From an uncultured Spirochaetaceae bacterium (GTDB lineage: Bacteria; Spirochaetota; Spirochaetia; Treponematales; Treponemataceae): a stretch of DNA of 64,000 nt. How positions within the stretch are numbered: the first letter of the stretch is position 1; the number at the start of each line of letters is the position of its first letter. Both the position numbers and the translations under genes were made by a program. The stretch spans positions 1 to 64,000 of the forward strand of contig CADCLG010000010.1 in NCBI GenBank assembly GCA_902802305.1. Reading direction: 5' to 3'. Positions 7,717 to 16,215 of this stretch are shown here, piece after piece. The notes under the pieces were generated by a model. It ran no database searches. It saw only the letters and a program-made list of their open reading frames with translations, and had not been told where the DNA came from.

Positions 7717-9093
7717 ATGAAAAGCGTTAAAAAAATTAAATGGGGGCTTCTCGCATTTGCTCTTGCATGTGGAGTTGTATTTACAGGTTGTCCAAAAGCT
7801 ACTGATGACACGCCAGAATCACCGGTTATAGAACCTAAAGGTGATGATGAGAACGATGACAACGATGATGACGCAAAAGTTATTGCAGCAGGTGAAGAAA
7901 TTACAATAAATGTTGGCGAGACAGTTAAAGTAAAAGCCGCAGGAAAAAGTGCAGCAGAATTTACACAGGAAGGTCTTACAATCACACACAAGGGAAACGG
8001 TATTTTTGAAATTACCGCAGCCGCTGACATGGATGATGCAACTGTAAGTGTAAACTTTAACGACGGCACAGATACCGACGATGGAATAGATGTTACTGTT
8101 TATGTTTATAATCCTTACTATACTTTGAATATCACTCTTGATGATGCCATAGCTGAAAAAGCAGCAAGTATCTCCATTTATATCGAAGGTAAAGAAGATG
8201 GAGAATCAAGTGCAGCGCTAAATCAGACTGTTGATGCAATTTATACAGCTGGTCAAAAAACAGCAAGTGCAAAACTTGCAAAAGACAAAGCAAATTCTTG
8301 GAAATATTATAATAATCTTGCAGTAACCGTAAAAGATGCAGCTGGAAATGAATTAAAAATAGAAGCAAGTCCTGAATATTTCTGCTATACAGATGAAAAT
8401 TTTACAGGAATTACAATTTCTGCCGCAACAGAATCAAAAACTTTTACAATCAATTTTGAAGGCTTTGCAATTCCAGGAGGTTCAATTTCTGATATTACTT
8501 ATGCAACAGCCTGGTCAGACAACGGTTCTTCATATACAGCAGATACAGCAGTTACCGTTAAGCCTACTATTTCAGAAGACGGAACTTCTGCAACATTTGA
8601 AGTAGCAAGTACCAACGAATTCTATATCAACTGGACAGTTGTCGTAGTAAAAGATAAGGATGGTAATGTGATTTCCCTTTCTGCTGGTAATACAGATAAT
8701 AACAAATGGTATGGTTATACAGGCGAAACTTGGAGCAACACACTTACACATGTAAGCGGTGAGTATCAGACACTTGTAGTAGACAAAGCCTTTAGTGCCG
8801 CAGGAGATTATGTTCAGGTTCTTGAAGCATCAGATTTTTCTGCGCTTTCAATTTCAACCTTAGAAGTTATTGTAACAATAACAAGTGCAAGTGAATGGTG
8901 GGCATCTGCTTCTGCAGCTGCTTCTTGGGTTGAAGCAACATATCAGAGTCTTGCCTGGTCAGATGATGCAAAAGGTTATGCAGCAGTAATTACAGGTGAA
9001 GACTTTATCTCGGCTCTTGGAACAAACGGACTTTATTTGAATGTTCCTTCAGATGCAGTTGGCACAGTAACTGTAAAATACATTGCAAAATAA
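7717..9093 (+). CDS. Surface lipoprotein of unknown family, probable glycan binder
   Basis: 458 residues with a strong AGGAG site before the ATG. The signal peptide ends in VVFTGC (lipobox). An acidic linker follows (residues 30-55, rich in Asp, Glu and Asn). Next comes an Ig-like beta domain (GEEITINVGETVKVKA to VTVYVYNP, about 60-130). The remaining 320 residues are rich in Thr, Ser, Ala and aromatics and look like further beta-sandwich repeats. I do not recognise a family. Two LacI-type operators upstream place it in the galactan regulon, and its own strong promoter suggests an abundant protein. A role in capturing galactan or oligosaccharide at the surface is inference. Confidence 0.72.
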   Translation: MKSVKKIKWGLLAFALACGVVFTGCPKATDDTPESPVIEPKGDDENDDNDDDAKVIAAGEEITINVGETVKVKAAGKSAAEFTQEGLTITHKGNGIFEITAAADMDDATVSVNFNDGTDTDDGIDVTVYVYNPYYTLNITLDDAIAEKAASISIYIEGKEDGESSAALNQTVDAIYTAGQKTASAKLAKDKANSWKYYNNLAVTVKDAAGNELKIEASPEYFCYTDENFTGITISAATESKTFTINFEGFAIPGGSISDITYATAWSDNGSSYTADTAVTVKPTISEDGTSATFEVASTNEFYINWTVVVVKDKDGNVISLSAGNTDNNKWYGYTGETWSNTLTHVSGEYQTLVVDKAFSAAGDYVQVLEASDFSALSISTLEVIVTITSASEWWASASAAASWVEATYQSLAWSDDAKGYAAVITGEDFISALGTNGLYLNVPSDAVGTVTVKYIAK

Positions 9094-9097
9094 AAAA

Positions 9098-9139
9098 AAT
9101 CAACTCGTGTAAACATTTTGTTGATTTTGGGTGTATAAT
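9098..9139 (+). promoter_or_regulatory. LacI-type operator 4 and promoter of the regulator gene
   Basis: AATCAACTCGTGTAAA at 9098-9113 differs from operators 2 and 3 by one base. TATAAT stands at 9134-9139 and the operator covers the expected -35 zone. The arrangement fits autoregulation of the LacI gene at 9164 and control of the transport genes behind it. Confidence 0.72.
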
Positions 9140-9163
9140 AGCGGGTAATAAAGAAGGTAAACA

Positions 9164-10210
9164 ATGCGAAAAACAGATGAAGAAAAAAAGAAAGTTACTC
9201 AAAATGATGTAGCAAAAGCAGCCGGTGTTACCCGCAGTATGGTAAGTTATGTTATCAGTGGAACTTCAGAACGTTCTGTGGCTCCAGAAACCCGAAAGCG
9301 TATACTCGATGTAATTCAACAATTAGGCTACAGACCCAACAAGGCGGCCCAGGCCCTTCAGCTTGGAGATGTAGCCTTTGCATCCAAGAATATCGGAGTA
9401 GTTCTTCCTAATTCCGATTTATTTCTGCGTCCTTTTTACACCGAAATCCTTGAAGGAATATTTACAGCGGCGCATGAGCATAACTACAACATAAAGTTCA
9501 TCAGGTTTTTTAGAGAACTCAAAGATCCAGTTTTATTCAATGAACTTATTCACCCGGAATCAATTGGTTCTCTAATTCTGCTTGCAGTTAATCAGGCAGT
9601 CAAGGATGAAGAAGATGAAAAAATCCTGAAAAAGACTTGTGAACTCATTAAAAAGACAGTCTGTGTTGAATGGAAAAAGGACGGACTTACAAGCGTTCTT
9701 TTTGACCGTCAGGATGCCGCAAAAAAAGCCGCTGAACATCTTATTAAAAAAGGTTTTTCAGAAATAGCCTATATCGGCGAAAATGATGAACGCGTTTTTG
9801 GTGTTCAGCAGGTACTTCTGCAGCACAATCTTAATGCAGTACAAAAGTATTTCTATCTTGCAGAAGGTTTTGACATGCAGACTGGTTATGACGGAATGAA
9901 AAACATTGCAGAAAAAAATGCCGGCAAGTTTCCCCCTGCCATCGTGTGTGGTTCAGATGAGGTTGCCGTTGGTGCAATGTGCTATTTAAATCAGAATGGA
10001 ATAAAAATCCCCGAGCAGGTAGCCCTAATCAGTATCGACAACATAGAACTGGCAGCGTATACAAATCCGCCTTTAACGACAATCAATGTTCAGAAAAAGG
10101 CAATGGGCTATAAGGCTGTGGAAATGATAATAAATGATTCTGTAGGGCAGGGGGATAAAGCTATCTGTATAACCCTCCCGTCAGAAATAATAGAAAGAAA
10201 ATCCTGTTGA
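9164..10210 (+). CDS. LacI-family transcriptional regulator of the galactan locus
   Basis: 348 residues. The N-terminal helix-turn-helix and hinge helix are clear (VTQNDVAKAAGVTRSMVSYV at about 11-30, then GYRPNKAAQAL at about 55-65). The rest is the periplasmic-binding-protein-like effector domain, with the usual late FDRQDAAKKAAEHLI, ICGSDEVAVGAM-like and VALISIDNIELA-like segments. It would bind the CACGTG-centred operators at 373, 7581, 7631 and 9098; the inducer is probably a galacto-oligosaccharide or galactose (inference from neighbours). Sixty-nine bases separate it from the binding-protein gene, without a terminator, so regulator and importer may be co-transcribed. Confidence 0.92.
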   Translation: MRKTDEEKKKVTQNDVAKAAGVTRSMVSYVISGTSERSVAPETRKRILDVIQQLGYRPNKAAQALQLGDVAFASKNIGVVLPNSDLFLRPFYTEILEGIFTAAHEHNYNIKFIRFFRELKDPVLFNELIHPESIGSLILLAVNQAVKDEEDEKILKKTCELIKKTVCVEWKKDGLTSVLFDRQDAAKKAAEHLIKKGFSEIAYIGENDERVFGVQQVLLQHNLNAVQKYFYLAEGFDMQTGYDGMKNIAEKNAGKFPPAIVCGSDEVAVGAMCYLNQNGIKIPEQVALISIDNIELAAYTNPPLTTINVQKKAMGYKAVEMIINDSVGQGDKAICITLPSEIIERKSC

Positions 10211-10279
10211 TTTTTTTTCGCCTTATGAAAATGAAAAATTAAAAACATTAATACAAGTTTGTTTATTAGGAGGATAAAA

Positions 10280-11488
10280 ATGAACAAAAAGATTATTGCT
10301 GTATTATTACTTGCTGGTTTTGTATTATCAATGGGCTTTACAAAACCTAAAAAATCAAAGTCAAAATCAAAGGGAGGAAAAGTTGTTCTTACAGTTTGGG
10401 AATCAACCAACGGCCCTGATGAGTTTATTCGAAAGGCTGGCGAAGCTTATACAAAAACACATCCAAATGTAACAATCAAATATGTAAATGTTGAGCTTGG
10501 AGATGCAGTTACACAGATTGCCCTGGATGGACCTGCAGGAGTTGGACCAGATTTATTCGCTGCTCCTCACGACAGATTGGGTTCACTTGTAACAGGTGGA
10601 CATGTTCTTCCAACAGCAAATGCAGACAAGATTCGAAGTCAGGTTCTTGGTGCTTGTTCAACAGCTCTAACCTATAACGGTACAATGTACGGCTATCCTG
10701 TTTCAGCAGAAACCTATGCACTTTTCTATAATAAGAACTTAATTTCAGAAGATCAGGTTCCTACCACTTGGGAAGGACTTGCAGAATGGTCAAGAAAATT
10801 CAATAAGGCAAATCCAGGCAAATACGGTTTTGTAATGGATGTTGGAAGCGGATATTATACAATCGTATTTACAACAGCTGACGGAAACAGACTTTTTGGC
10901 CCAGATGGAACTGACACAACAAATACAAACATCAATTCAGCTTCCTCTATAAAGGGAATGAACTTTTTCCAGAGTTTGCGCTCTGCTTTGGATGTTCCTG
11001 CCGCTGATTTGGATACTTCTACAGCAGATGCCGCTTTCCAGGCAGGTTCCGCTGCAATGCACATTACTGGTCTTTGGAATGTAGTTCCATTTGAAAATGC
11101 CGGAATCGATTTTGGAGTAACAACACTTCCAGCACTTCCTGGTGATAATCAGCCATGCGCTTCCTTCTCTGGAACCCGCGCAATGTTTGTTTCAGCCTAT
11201 TCTGATCACACAGAAGAAGCTAATGATTTTGCAGCCTTCCTTATCACACCAGAAATGCAGAAATTGCGCTTTGATTTGACAGGAACTGTTCCTTCAATCA
11301 GTGTAGAAGTTTCATCTCCTTACCTTGGCGGTTTTATGAAGCAGCTTGATTATGCTTTCCCTATGCCATCAATTCCAGAAATGGGTATGTACTGGGAAGC
11401 TATGAACAACGCTTCAAAAAACATCTGGGATGGTGCAGACGTAAAGGCAGAACTTGATGCCTGCAATGCTGCAATTCTTGGAAAATAA
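10280..11488 (+). CDS. Extracellular solute-binding protein, MalE type (galacto-oligosaccharide importer)
   Basis: 402 residues. AGGAGG at 10268-10273 fixes the ATG at 10280 rather than an upstream codon. An N-terminal signal peptide is followed by a Lys/Ser-rich stretch; no lipobox Cys is present, so the protein should be free in the periplasm. The body is a family-1 sugar-binding protein (VVLTVWESTNGPDEFI, GPDLFAAPHD, YGYPVSAETYALFYNK, FQAGSAAMHITGLWNV). It would deliver oligosaccharides to the two permeases encoded next. Substrate assignment rests on the GH53 and GH35 neighbours. The family also covers maltose, cyclodextrin and galactan oligosaccharide binders. Confidence 0.9.
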   Translation: MNKKIIAVLLLAGFVLSMGFTKPKKSKSKSKGGKVVLTVWESTNGPDEFIRKAGEAYTKTHPNVTIKYVNVELGDAVTQIALDGPAGVGPDLFAAPHDRLGSLVTGGHVLPTANADKIRSQVLGACSTALTYNGTMYGYPVSAETYALFYNKNLISEDQVPTTWEGLAEWSRKFNKANPGKYGFVMDVGSGYYTIVFTTADGNRLFGPDGTDTTNTNINSASSIKGMNFFQSLRSALDVPAADLDTSTADAAFQAGSAAMHITGLWNVVPFENAGIDFGVTTLPALPGDNQPCASFSGTRAMFVSAYSDHTEEANDFAAFLITPEMQKLRFDLTGTVPSISVEVSSPYLGGFMKQLDYAFPMPSIPEMGMYWEAMNNASKNIWDGADVKAELDACNAAILGK

Positions 11489-11506
11489 AAGATAAAAATA
11501 ATATAT

Positions 11507-11530
11507 GGGATGCCTGATTACAGGCGTCCC
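11507..11530 (+). other. Intra-operon hairpin between binding-protein and permease genes
   Basis: GGGATGCCTG, loop ATTA, CAGGCGTCCC: a 10-bp stem with one G-U pair and no T-run after it. It lies 19 bases after the binding-protein stop. Such hairpins commonly protect the upstream message from 3' decay or reduce read-through, which would give more binding protein than permease. Confidence 0.7.
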
Positions 11531-11544
11531 TCTTGCGAGGTATT

Positions 11545-12864
11545 ATGAAAAATCTTCCCACTGACGGAAGTGCAGAAAGAAAAATAAAAACTACGGCCTG
11601 CTGTTTCATGGGGCTTTCTCATCTTCTTTTTCTGCACGATTTTGTAAAAGGTATTTTCTTTGCTTTGTGTGAACTTGTTTTCCTTATTTTTTCTCCTGCA
11701 ATAGTACAGAAAATTATTGATTTAATAACTTTAGGCTCTCCTCATCCTGAGCTTCCAATAAAACAAAGAGATAATTCCATCTTCATGCTTATTGACGGAA
11801 TCCTCATTCTTGCTTTAGTTGCAATTTTTGTAATTGTTTACGTGTTATCTGTAAAAAGTGCAAAAAAAGAGTATCAAGATTACTGCCGTAAAGGTAGCTT
11901 TAATACTCAAAAAGAATCTTTGAATAGTGCACTCGGAAAATCATTTCCAATTTTTGGACTTGCACCGAGTTTTATCATAGTAATTATATTTGTTGTCGTT
12001 CCTCTTCTTTTTTCTATTTGTGTTGCGTTTACAAATTATTCAGATCCGGGACATATTCCTCCTAACAATACGGTAGACTGGGTAGGTTTCCAGAACTTTA
12101 AAGAATTAATGGGAGAGCAGAAAACCTGGTCTCGTGGCTTCCTTAGGGTGGCAGTCTGGACTTTGGTATGGGCAGTTTTGTCTACCTTTACCTGTTATTT
12201 CGGCGGTTTGATTGTTGCAGTTCAGTTAAGAGAAATCAACGTAAAAATTGCCCCTATCTTCCGTTTTATTTTTATTCTTCCTTATGCAGTACCTTCTGTA
12301 GTAACAATGCTTGTATGGAAAAATCTGCTTAACGGAACCTTTGGAATTATAAATCGAACGCTGATGACAATAGGCTTTATAAGAAATCCTATTCCCTGGC
12401 TGGGAAGTCCTCATCTGGCACAGTTTGTTTGTGTTCTCATAAATCTCTGGGCAGGCTTTGGATATTTTATGCTGCTTACTATGGGTACTATGACGGCAAT
12501 TCCACAGGATATGTATGAAGCCGCAACAATCGACGGAGCAGGGAAACTTCAGATTCTTAATAAAATCACCTTGCCTCTGGTACTTTATCAGACAATGCCG
12601 CTGATTATTATGTCCTTTGCCCACAATGTAAATAATTTTGGTGCAATCTTCTTTCTTACTGGCGGTGCTCCTACTGTGGCAGACAGTACTACAACTCTTG
12701 CTGGAAGTACAGATATTCTCGTCACCTGGATTTATAAACTCACAATCACACTTATGAAATACAATTATGCTTCTGTAATTGCAGTAATGATTTTCATTGT
12801 TCTTGCACCATTTGCAATTTTCCAGTTCAGACAGACAAAAGCATATAAGGAAGGTGAAGTATGA
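11545..12864 (+). CDS. ABC sugar permease, MalF type
   Basis: 439 residues from the ATG at 11545, which follows GAGG at 11537-11540. Two or three hydrophobic segments form an N-terminal extension (residues 1-110), as in MalF/GanP-type permeases. The core has six segments and the EAA loop for ATPase contact (EAATIDGAGKLQILNKITLPL at about 325-345). It would pair with the MalG-type permease, whose ATG overlaps this stop (ATGA), and with the binding protein upstream. No ATPase gene is present in the locus, so a shared MsmK/MalK-type ATPase from elsewhere must energise it. Confidence 0.92.
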   Translation: MKNLPTDGSAERKIKTTACCFMGLSHLLFLHDFVKGIFFALCELVFLIFSPAIVQKIIDLITLGSPHPELPIKQRDNSIFMLIDGILILALVAIFVIVYVLSVKSAKKEYQDYCRKGSFNTQKESLNSALGKSFPIFGLAPSFIIVIIFVVVPLLFSICVAFTNYSDPGHIPPNNTVDWVGFQNFKELMGEQKTWSRGFLRVAVWTLVWAVLSTFTCYFGGLIVAVQLREINVKIAPIFRFIFILPYAVPSVVTMLVWKNLLNGTFGIINRTLMTIGFIRNPIPWLGSPHLAQFVCVLINLWAGFGYFMLLTMGTMTAIPQDMYEAATIDGAGKLQILNKITLPLVLYQTMPLIIMSFAHNVNNFGAIFFLTGGAPTVADSTTTLAGSTDILVTWIYKLTITLMKYNYASVIAVMIFIVLAPFAIFQFRQTKAYKEGEV

Positions 12865-13703
12865 AAAATAATACACACACAATTCATATTGAAACAGCTT
12901 TAATTTATCTTATATTCCTGATTATATCATTTTTTGTAATTTATCCCCTTGTTTATGTTGTAAGTGCAGCCTTCAGCCCAGGAAACAGCATTGCATCGCT
13001 GAATATAGTTCCTTTTGCGGATGGATTCACATTCAAGCATTTCGTCCGCCTTTTTACAGAAACAAATTATGGCATCTGGTTTTTTAATACGCTGAAAATT
13101 GCAATCTTTACATCTTTGCTTACGGTTATAACTTCATCTCTGGGTGCTTATGTTTTTTCGCGATTTCATTTTACTTTTAAGAAATCTATGCTCATGTCAC
13201 TTTTGATTCTACAGATTTTTCCTTCCTTTGTTGGAATGGTAGCTATTTATGTAATTCTTTATCGAATCGGCGGGCTCGATACTTTGTGGGGCTTGGTTCT
13301 TGTTTATACGGCAGGAAATATTCCCTACAACACCTGGATGGTAAAAAATTACATGGACACAATCAGCAAAAATCTTGATGAAGCCGCAAGAATTGACGGT
13401 GCAAGTCATTTCAGGGTTTTTACTACAATCACTTTGCCGGTTGCAAGACCAATAATAACATTCCTGGGAATTACAAGCTTTACTGCTCCCTGGATGGATT
13501 ATATTTTCCCAAAAATGGTTTTGCGTTCCGTAGAAAAACAGACTCTGGCGCTTGGTTTGTTCAGCTTTGTTTCTGATAAGAAGAATGAGTTTACGACTTT
13601 TTCGGCAGGAGCCCTGATTGTTGCAATTCCTTTTGTAATCTTCTTCCTGATTACTCAGAAAACCCTGATTACCAGCTTTGGAAGTGCTGCTGTAAAAGAA
13701 TAA
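12861..13703 (+). CDS. ABC sugar permease, MalG type
   Basis: 280 residues, starting within the ATGA overlap with the MalF-type gene, so translation is probably coupled. Six hydrophobic segments and the EAA motif (DEAARIDGASHFRVFTTITLP at about 175-195) identify it. Length and order match MalG/GanQ. The gene is followed after 15 bp by the GH35 beta-galactosidase, which supports uptake of galactose-containing oligosaccharides. Confidence 0.93.
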   Translation: MKNNTHTIHIETALIYLIFLIISFFVIYPLVYVVSAAFSPGNSIASLNIVPFADGFTFKHFVRLFTETNYGIWFFNTLKIAIFTSLLTVITSSLGAYVFSRFHFTFKKSMLMSLLILQIFPSFVGMVAIYVILYRIGGLDTLWGLVLVYTAGNIPYNTWMVKNYMDTISKNLDEAARIDGASHFRVFTTITLPVARPIITFLGITSFTAPWMDYIFPKMVLRSVEKQTLALGLFSFVSDKKNEFTTFSAGALIVAIPFVIFFLITQKTLITSFGSAAVKE

Positions 13704-13718
13704 TTTAAGGATTAATTT

Positions 13719-16010
13719 ATGTACGATTTTGATAATATCAGCCTCATAAAAGACGGAAAAAGATGGTTTCCGGTGATGGGGGAAATACACTATTCTCGTT
13801 ATCCTAAGGAATACTGGCATGAAAGTCTTATGAAAATGAAGGCCGGTGGGGTAGATGTTGCTTCAACTTATGTTATCTGGATTCATCACGAAGAAATTGA
13901 AGGCCAGTATGATTTTTCAGGAGACAGAGATTTACATCTTTTTGTCAAAACCTGTAAGGAATGTGGAATAAAGCTTTGGCTTAGAATTGGTCCTTGGGTT
14001 CATGGCGAAGTCCGCAACGGTGGATTTCCAGACTGGCTTTTGAAAAAAGATTTTGAAGCGCGTACTAATGATGAAAGATATTTTGCTCTAGTCGAAAAGT
14101 GGTATAAGAGAATATTTAAAGAGGTTGAAGGCTACTTCTGGTCAGAAAATAATAGTGAAAACCCGATTATTGGCGTGCAGATTGAAAACGAGTTCGGCCA
14201 TTGTGGCGGTCTTTATGATGAAAGTGGTGAAGTCCACATGCAGCGTCTAACAAAAATGGCAAAGGAAATTGGTTTTAATGTACCTTTTTATACTGCAACG
14301 GGCTGGGGCGGAGCAAGAACTGGCGGTTTAATTCCTGTTATGGGCGGGTATTGCGATGCTCCCTGGGATCCGCGGACGGTAGAAATTGAGGCAAGCGGAA
14401 ATTACATTTTTACTTATGAAAGAAATGACCACAATATCGGCAGCGATTACGGGCTTGGAGAAGGAATAACCTTTGATTCATCTAAGTTTCCTTATCTTAC
14501 CGCAGAGCTTGGTGGTGGTCTTCAAATGACAAAGCACCGCAGAACAGTGGCAAAAGCCAAAGATATAGGGGCGGTTTCTCTTGTAAAGCTTGGAAGCGGT
14601 GTGAATCTGCTGGGCTTTTATATGTATCATGGCGGAACAAATCCAGATGGAAAACTGACAAGCTTGCAGGAATCAAAAGAAACTGGTTATCCAAATGATT
14701 TGCCTGTAAAATCTTATGATTTTAATGCTCCAATCAGAGAATATGGACAAATTGCTCCTGTTTTTAAAGAATTAAAGCTTTTATTTTATTTTGTTCGTGA
14801 TTTTGGTTCCGAGCTTTGCCAACTGCCTGCTTTAATTCCAGAAGAAAATCCATTAAAGCCAGATAACCTGAAGGATTTGCGTTATGCCTTTAGAACGGAT
14901 GGCAAAAAGGGCTATGTTTTTGTAAATAATTATGTGCGTTTGAAGAATATGCCGGAACATAAGGAAGTAAGTATACTCCTGCCTGATAAAAAGGTTTGTC
15001 TTCCAGCTTTTAACCTGCTTTCAGGGGATTATTTCTTTTTACCTTTTAATATGGAATTCAATGGAATAAAGATTTTATTCTCAAAATGTTCAGTTTTGTG
15101 TACACTAAATGGCAAAAATACAGTTTTTTATCTTCCTGAATCAATGTATTCTGAATCAATAAATTCTGAATCAATAAATTCTGAATCAGCGGAAAAGGCA
15201 CTTGCAACCGAGCCTTTCTTTCAATTTGAGCATGAAAAAATTGAGCAGGGAGAAAAAAAGCAGGATTTGCCATTCCTGCTTCTTTCAAAAAAGCAGGCCT
15301 TGAATACCTGGAAAATTACGGATGCTTCTAACCCGACTTCTCCGACAGAATATCTGATTATTTCTGAAAATCCTGTAATTCAGGACACGGATGGAAGTAT
15401 AATCTTTTCTGGAAGAGGAAATGAAAAAAATACTTTTTATGTTTATCCTGATTTTTCTTTTTCAAAGGAAGCAGGAAAAAGCTTTTCAGAGAATTTTATA
15501 AAAACGGGAGAAAAAAATCTGAATTTAGCTGGAAAAAACTGTATTCCTTTCGTATTTACAAAATATGACTCTAGGAAAACTTTCCAAAATCCTCCTGAAA
15601 AAATAATAAAGTATTCGGAAATTCCTTCAGCAGATGAGAATAAGTTATTCAAACTGGACTTTTCATCTCTGCTGGAAGAGTTTTTACATCATTCCCCGGA
15701 AAGTCTTAACGACTGCTTTGTAAAGATTTTCTATCAGGGTGAATCTGCACGACTTTATGTTCCTTGTAAAGACAAAAAGCTTCTGATTGCAGATAATTTC
15801 TTTTCGGGAAAGGAAAACTACTGGGAAATTGGACTTAAACGTTTTATTAATTCTGATATAGATTTTTCCAATCTTCTTCTGGAAATTTCTCCTCTTCACA
15901 GAAATGATAAAATTTATTTTGAAAACGCTCCTGAATTTAATGGCGATAGTCTCTGTACTCTTGATTCAATCAGCGCAGAATATGAATGGATTCAGAAAAT
16001 TCATCTTTGA
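13719..16010 (+). CDS. GH35 beta-galactosidase, cytoplasmic
   Basis: 763 residues, no signal peptide. The GH35 barrel fills roughly residues 1-340: PVMGEIHYSRYPKEYW at the start, acid/base Glu158 in QIENEFG and nucleophile Glu263 in TAELGGG. The C-terminal half carries the beta-sandwich domains, which are less conserved. It would release galactose from the non-reducing end of imported beta-1,4-galacto-oligosaccharides and so complete the pathway begun by GH53. AAGGA precedes the ATG. A short Ser/Glu/Ile/Asn tandem repeat interrupts the C-terminal half at about residues 473-490. Last gene of the regulator-importer operon. Confidence 0.93.
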   Translation: MYDFDNISLIKDGKRWFPVMGEIHYSRYPKEYWHESLMKMKAGGVDVASTYVIWIHHEEIEGQYDFSGDRDLHLFVKTCKECGIKLWLRIGPWVHGEVRNGGFPDWLLKKDFEARTNDERYFALVEKWYKRIFKEVEGYFWSENNSENPIIGVQIENEFGHCGGLYDESGEVHMQRLTKMAKEIGFNVPFYTATGWGGARTGGLIPVMGGYCDAPWDPRTVEIEASGNYIFTYERNDHNIGSDYGLGEGITFDSSKFPYLTAELGGGLQMTKHRRTVAKAKDIGAVSLVKLGSGVNLLGFYMYHGGTNPDGKLTSLQESKETGYPNDLPVKSYDFNAPIREYGQIAPVFKELKLLFYFVRDFGSELCQLPALIPEENPLKPDNLKDLRYAFRTDGKKGYVFVNNYVRLKNMPEHKEVSILLPDKKVCLPAFNLLSGDYFFLPFNMEFNGIKILFSKCSVLCTLNGKNTVFYLPESMYSESINSESINSESAEKALATEPFFQFEHEKIEQGEKKQDLPFLLLSKKQALNTWKITDASNPTSPTEYLIISENPVIQDTDGSIIFSGRGNEKNTFYVYPDFSFSKEAGKSFSENFIKTGEKNLNLAGKNCIPFVFTKYDSRKTFQNPPEKIIKYSEIPSADENKLFKLDFSSLLEEFLHHSPESLNDCFVKIFYQGESARLYVPCKDKKLLIADNFFSGKENYWEIGLKRFINSDIDFSNLLLEISPLHRNDKIYFENAPEFNGDSLCTLDSISAEYEWIQKIHL
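15135..15190 (+). repeat. 15-bp tandem repeat inside the GH35 gene
   Basis: About 3.7 units of TCTGAATCAATAAAT. The two central units (15150-15164 and 15165-15179) are identical and the first is diverged. They encode a repeated SESIN pentapeptide, probably a flexible surface loop. The unit is a multiple of three, so copy-number change would keep the frame. Confidence 0.85.
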
Positions 16011-16043
16011 TGCTATTAAAAGAAACGTTTTCTTAGAATTTAA

Positions 16044-16076
16044 TTGACAACAACATAAAAAATTAGGTAATATAAT
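16044..16076 (+). promoter_or_regulatory. Promoter upstream of gltB
   Basis: TTGACA at 16044-16049 and TAATAT at 16068-16073, spacer 18 bp. The predicted start, near 16080, is about five bases before the terminator-like hairpin at 16085. Confidence 0.7.
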
Positions 16077-16084
16077 CTAACGAC

Positions 16085-16155
16085 AAAGACGTCGTAGAAA
16101 TTATTCTATTTTGGGCTTTCCCGAATGGAGCATTTTCTACGGCGTCTTTTTTTGT
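16085..16155 (+). terminator. gltB: Rod-shaped leader hairpin with U-tract before gltB
   Basis: The arms 16085-16100 and 16134-16149 pair over 16 bp with one G-U, and seven T follow. The 33-base interior can itself pair (GGG-CTTT-CCC core), which would make one long rod. Because a promoter sits just upstream, this is either an attenuator in the gltB leader, a small RNA of about 70 nt, or simply the terminator of the GH35 operon. The distance to the gltB ATG is 60 bases. I do not recognise a known riboswitch. Confidence 0.75.
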
Positions 16156-16215
16156 TTAACTCCGAAATGTGCGTAATGCAAAATGCGGTTAAAACCTACA
16201 GGGGGTCATAAAAAA

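Noticed and set aside
12226..12882. Open frame of 218 codons on the minus strand opposite the MalF gene
   Set aside because: Rich in Cys, Lys, Asn and Ser, as expected from reading a membrane-protein gene backwards; no family and no start signals.
13209..13820. Open frame of 203 codons on the minus strand opposite MalG/GH35
   Set aside because: Spans two real genes on the other strand, and the composition is that of an antisense shadow.
16085..16155. Glutamine riboswitch before gltB
   Set aside because: I cannot find the conserved core of the glnA-type or downstream-peptide motifs; the structure looks like a plain rod and terminator.
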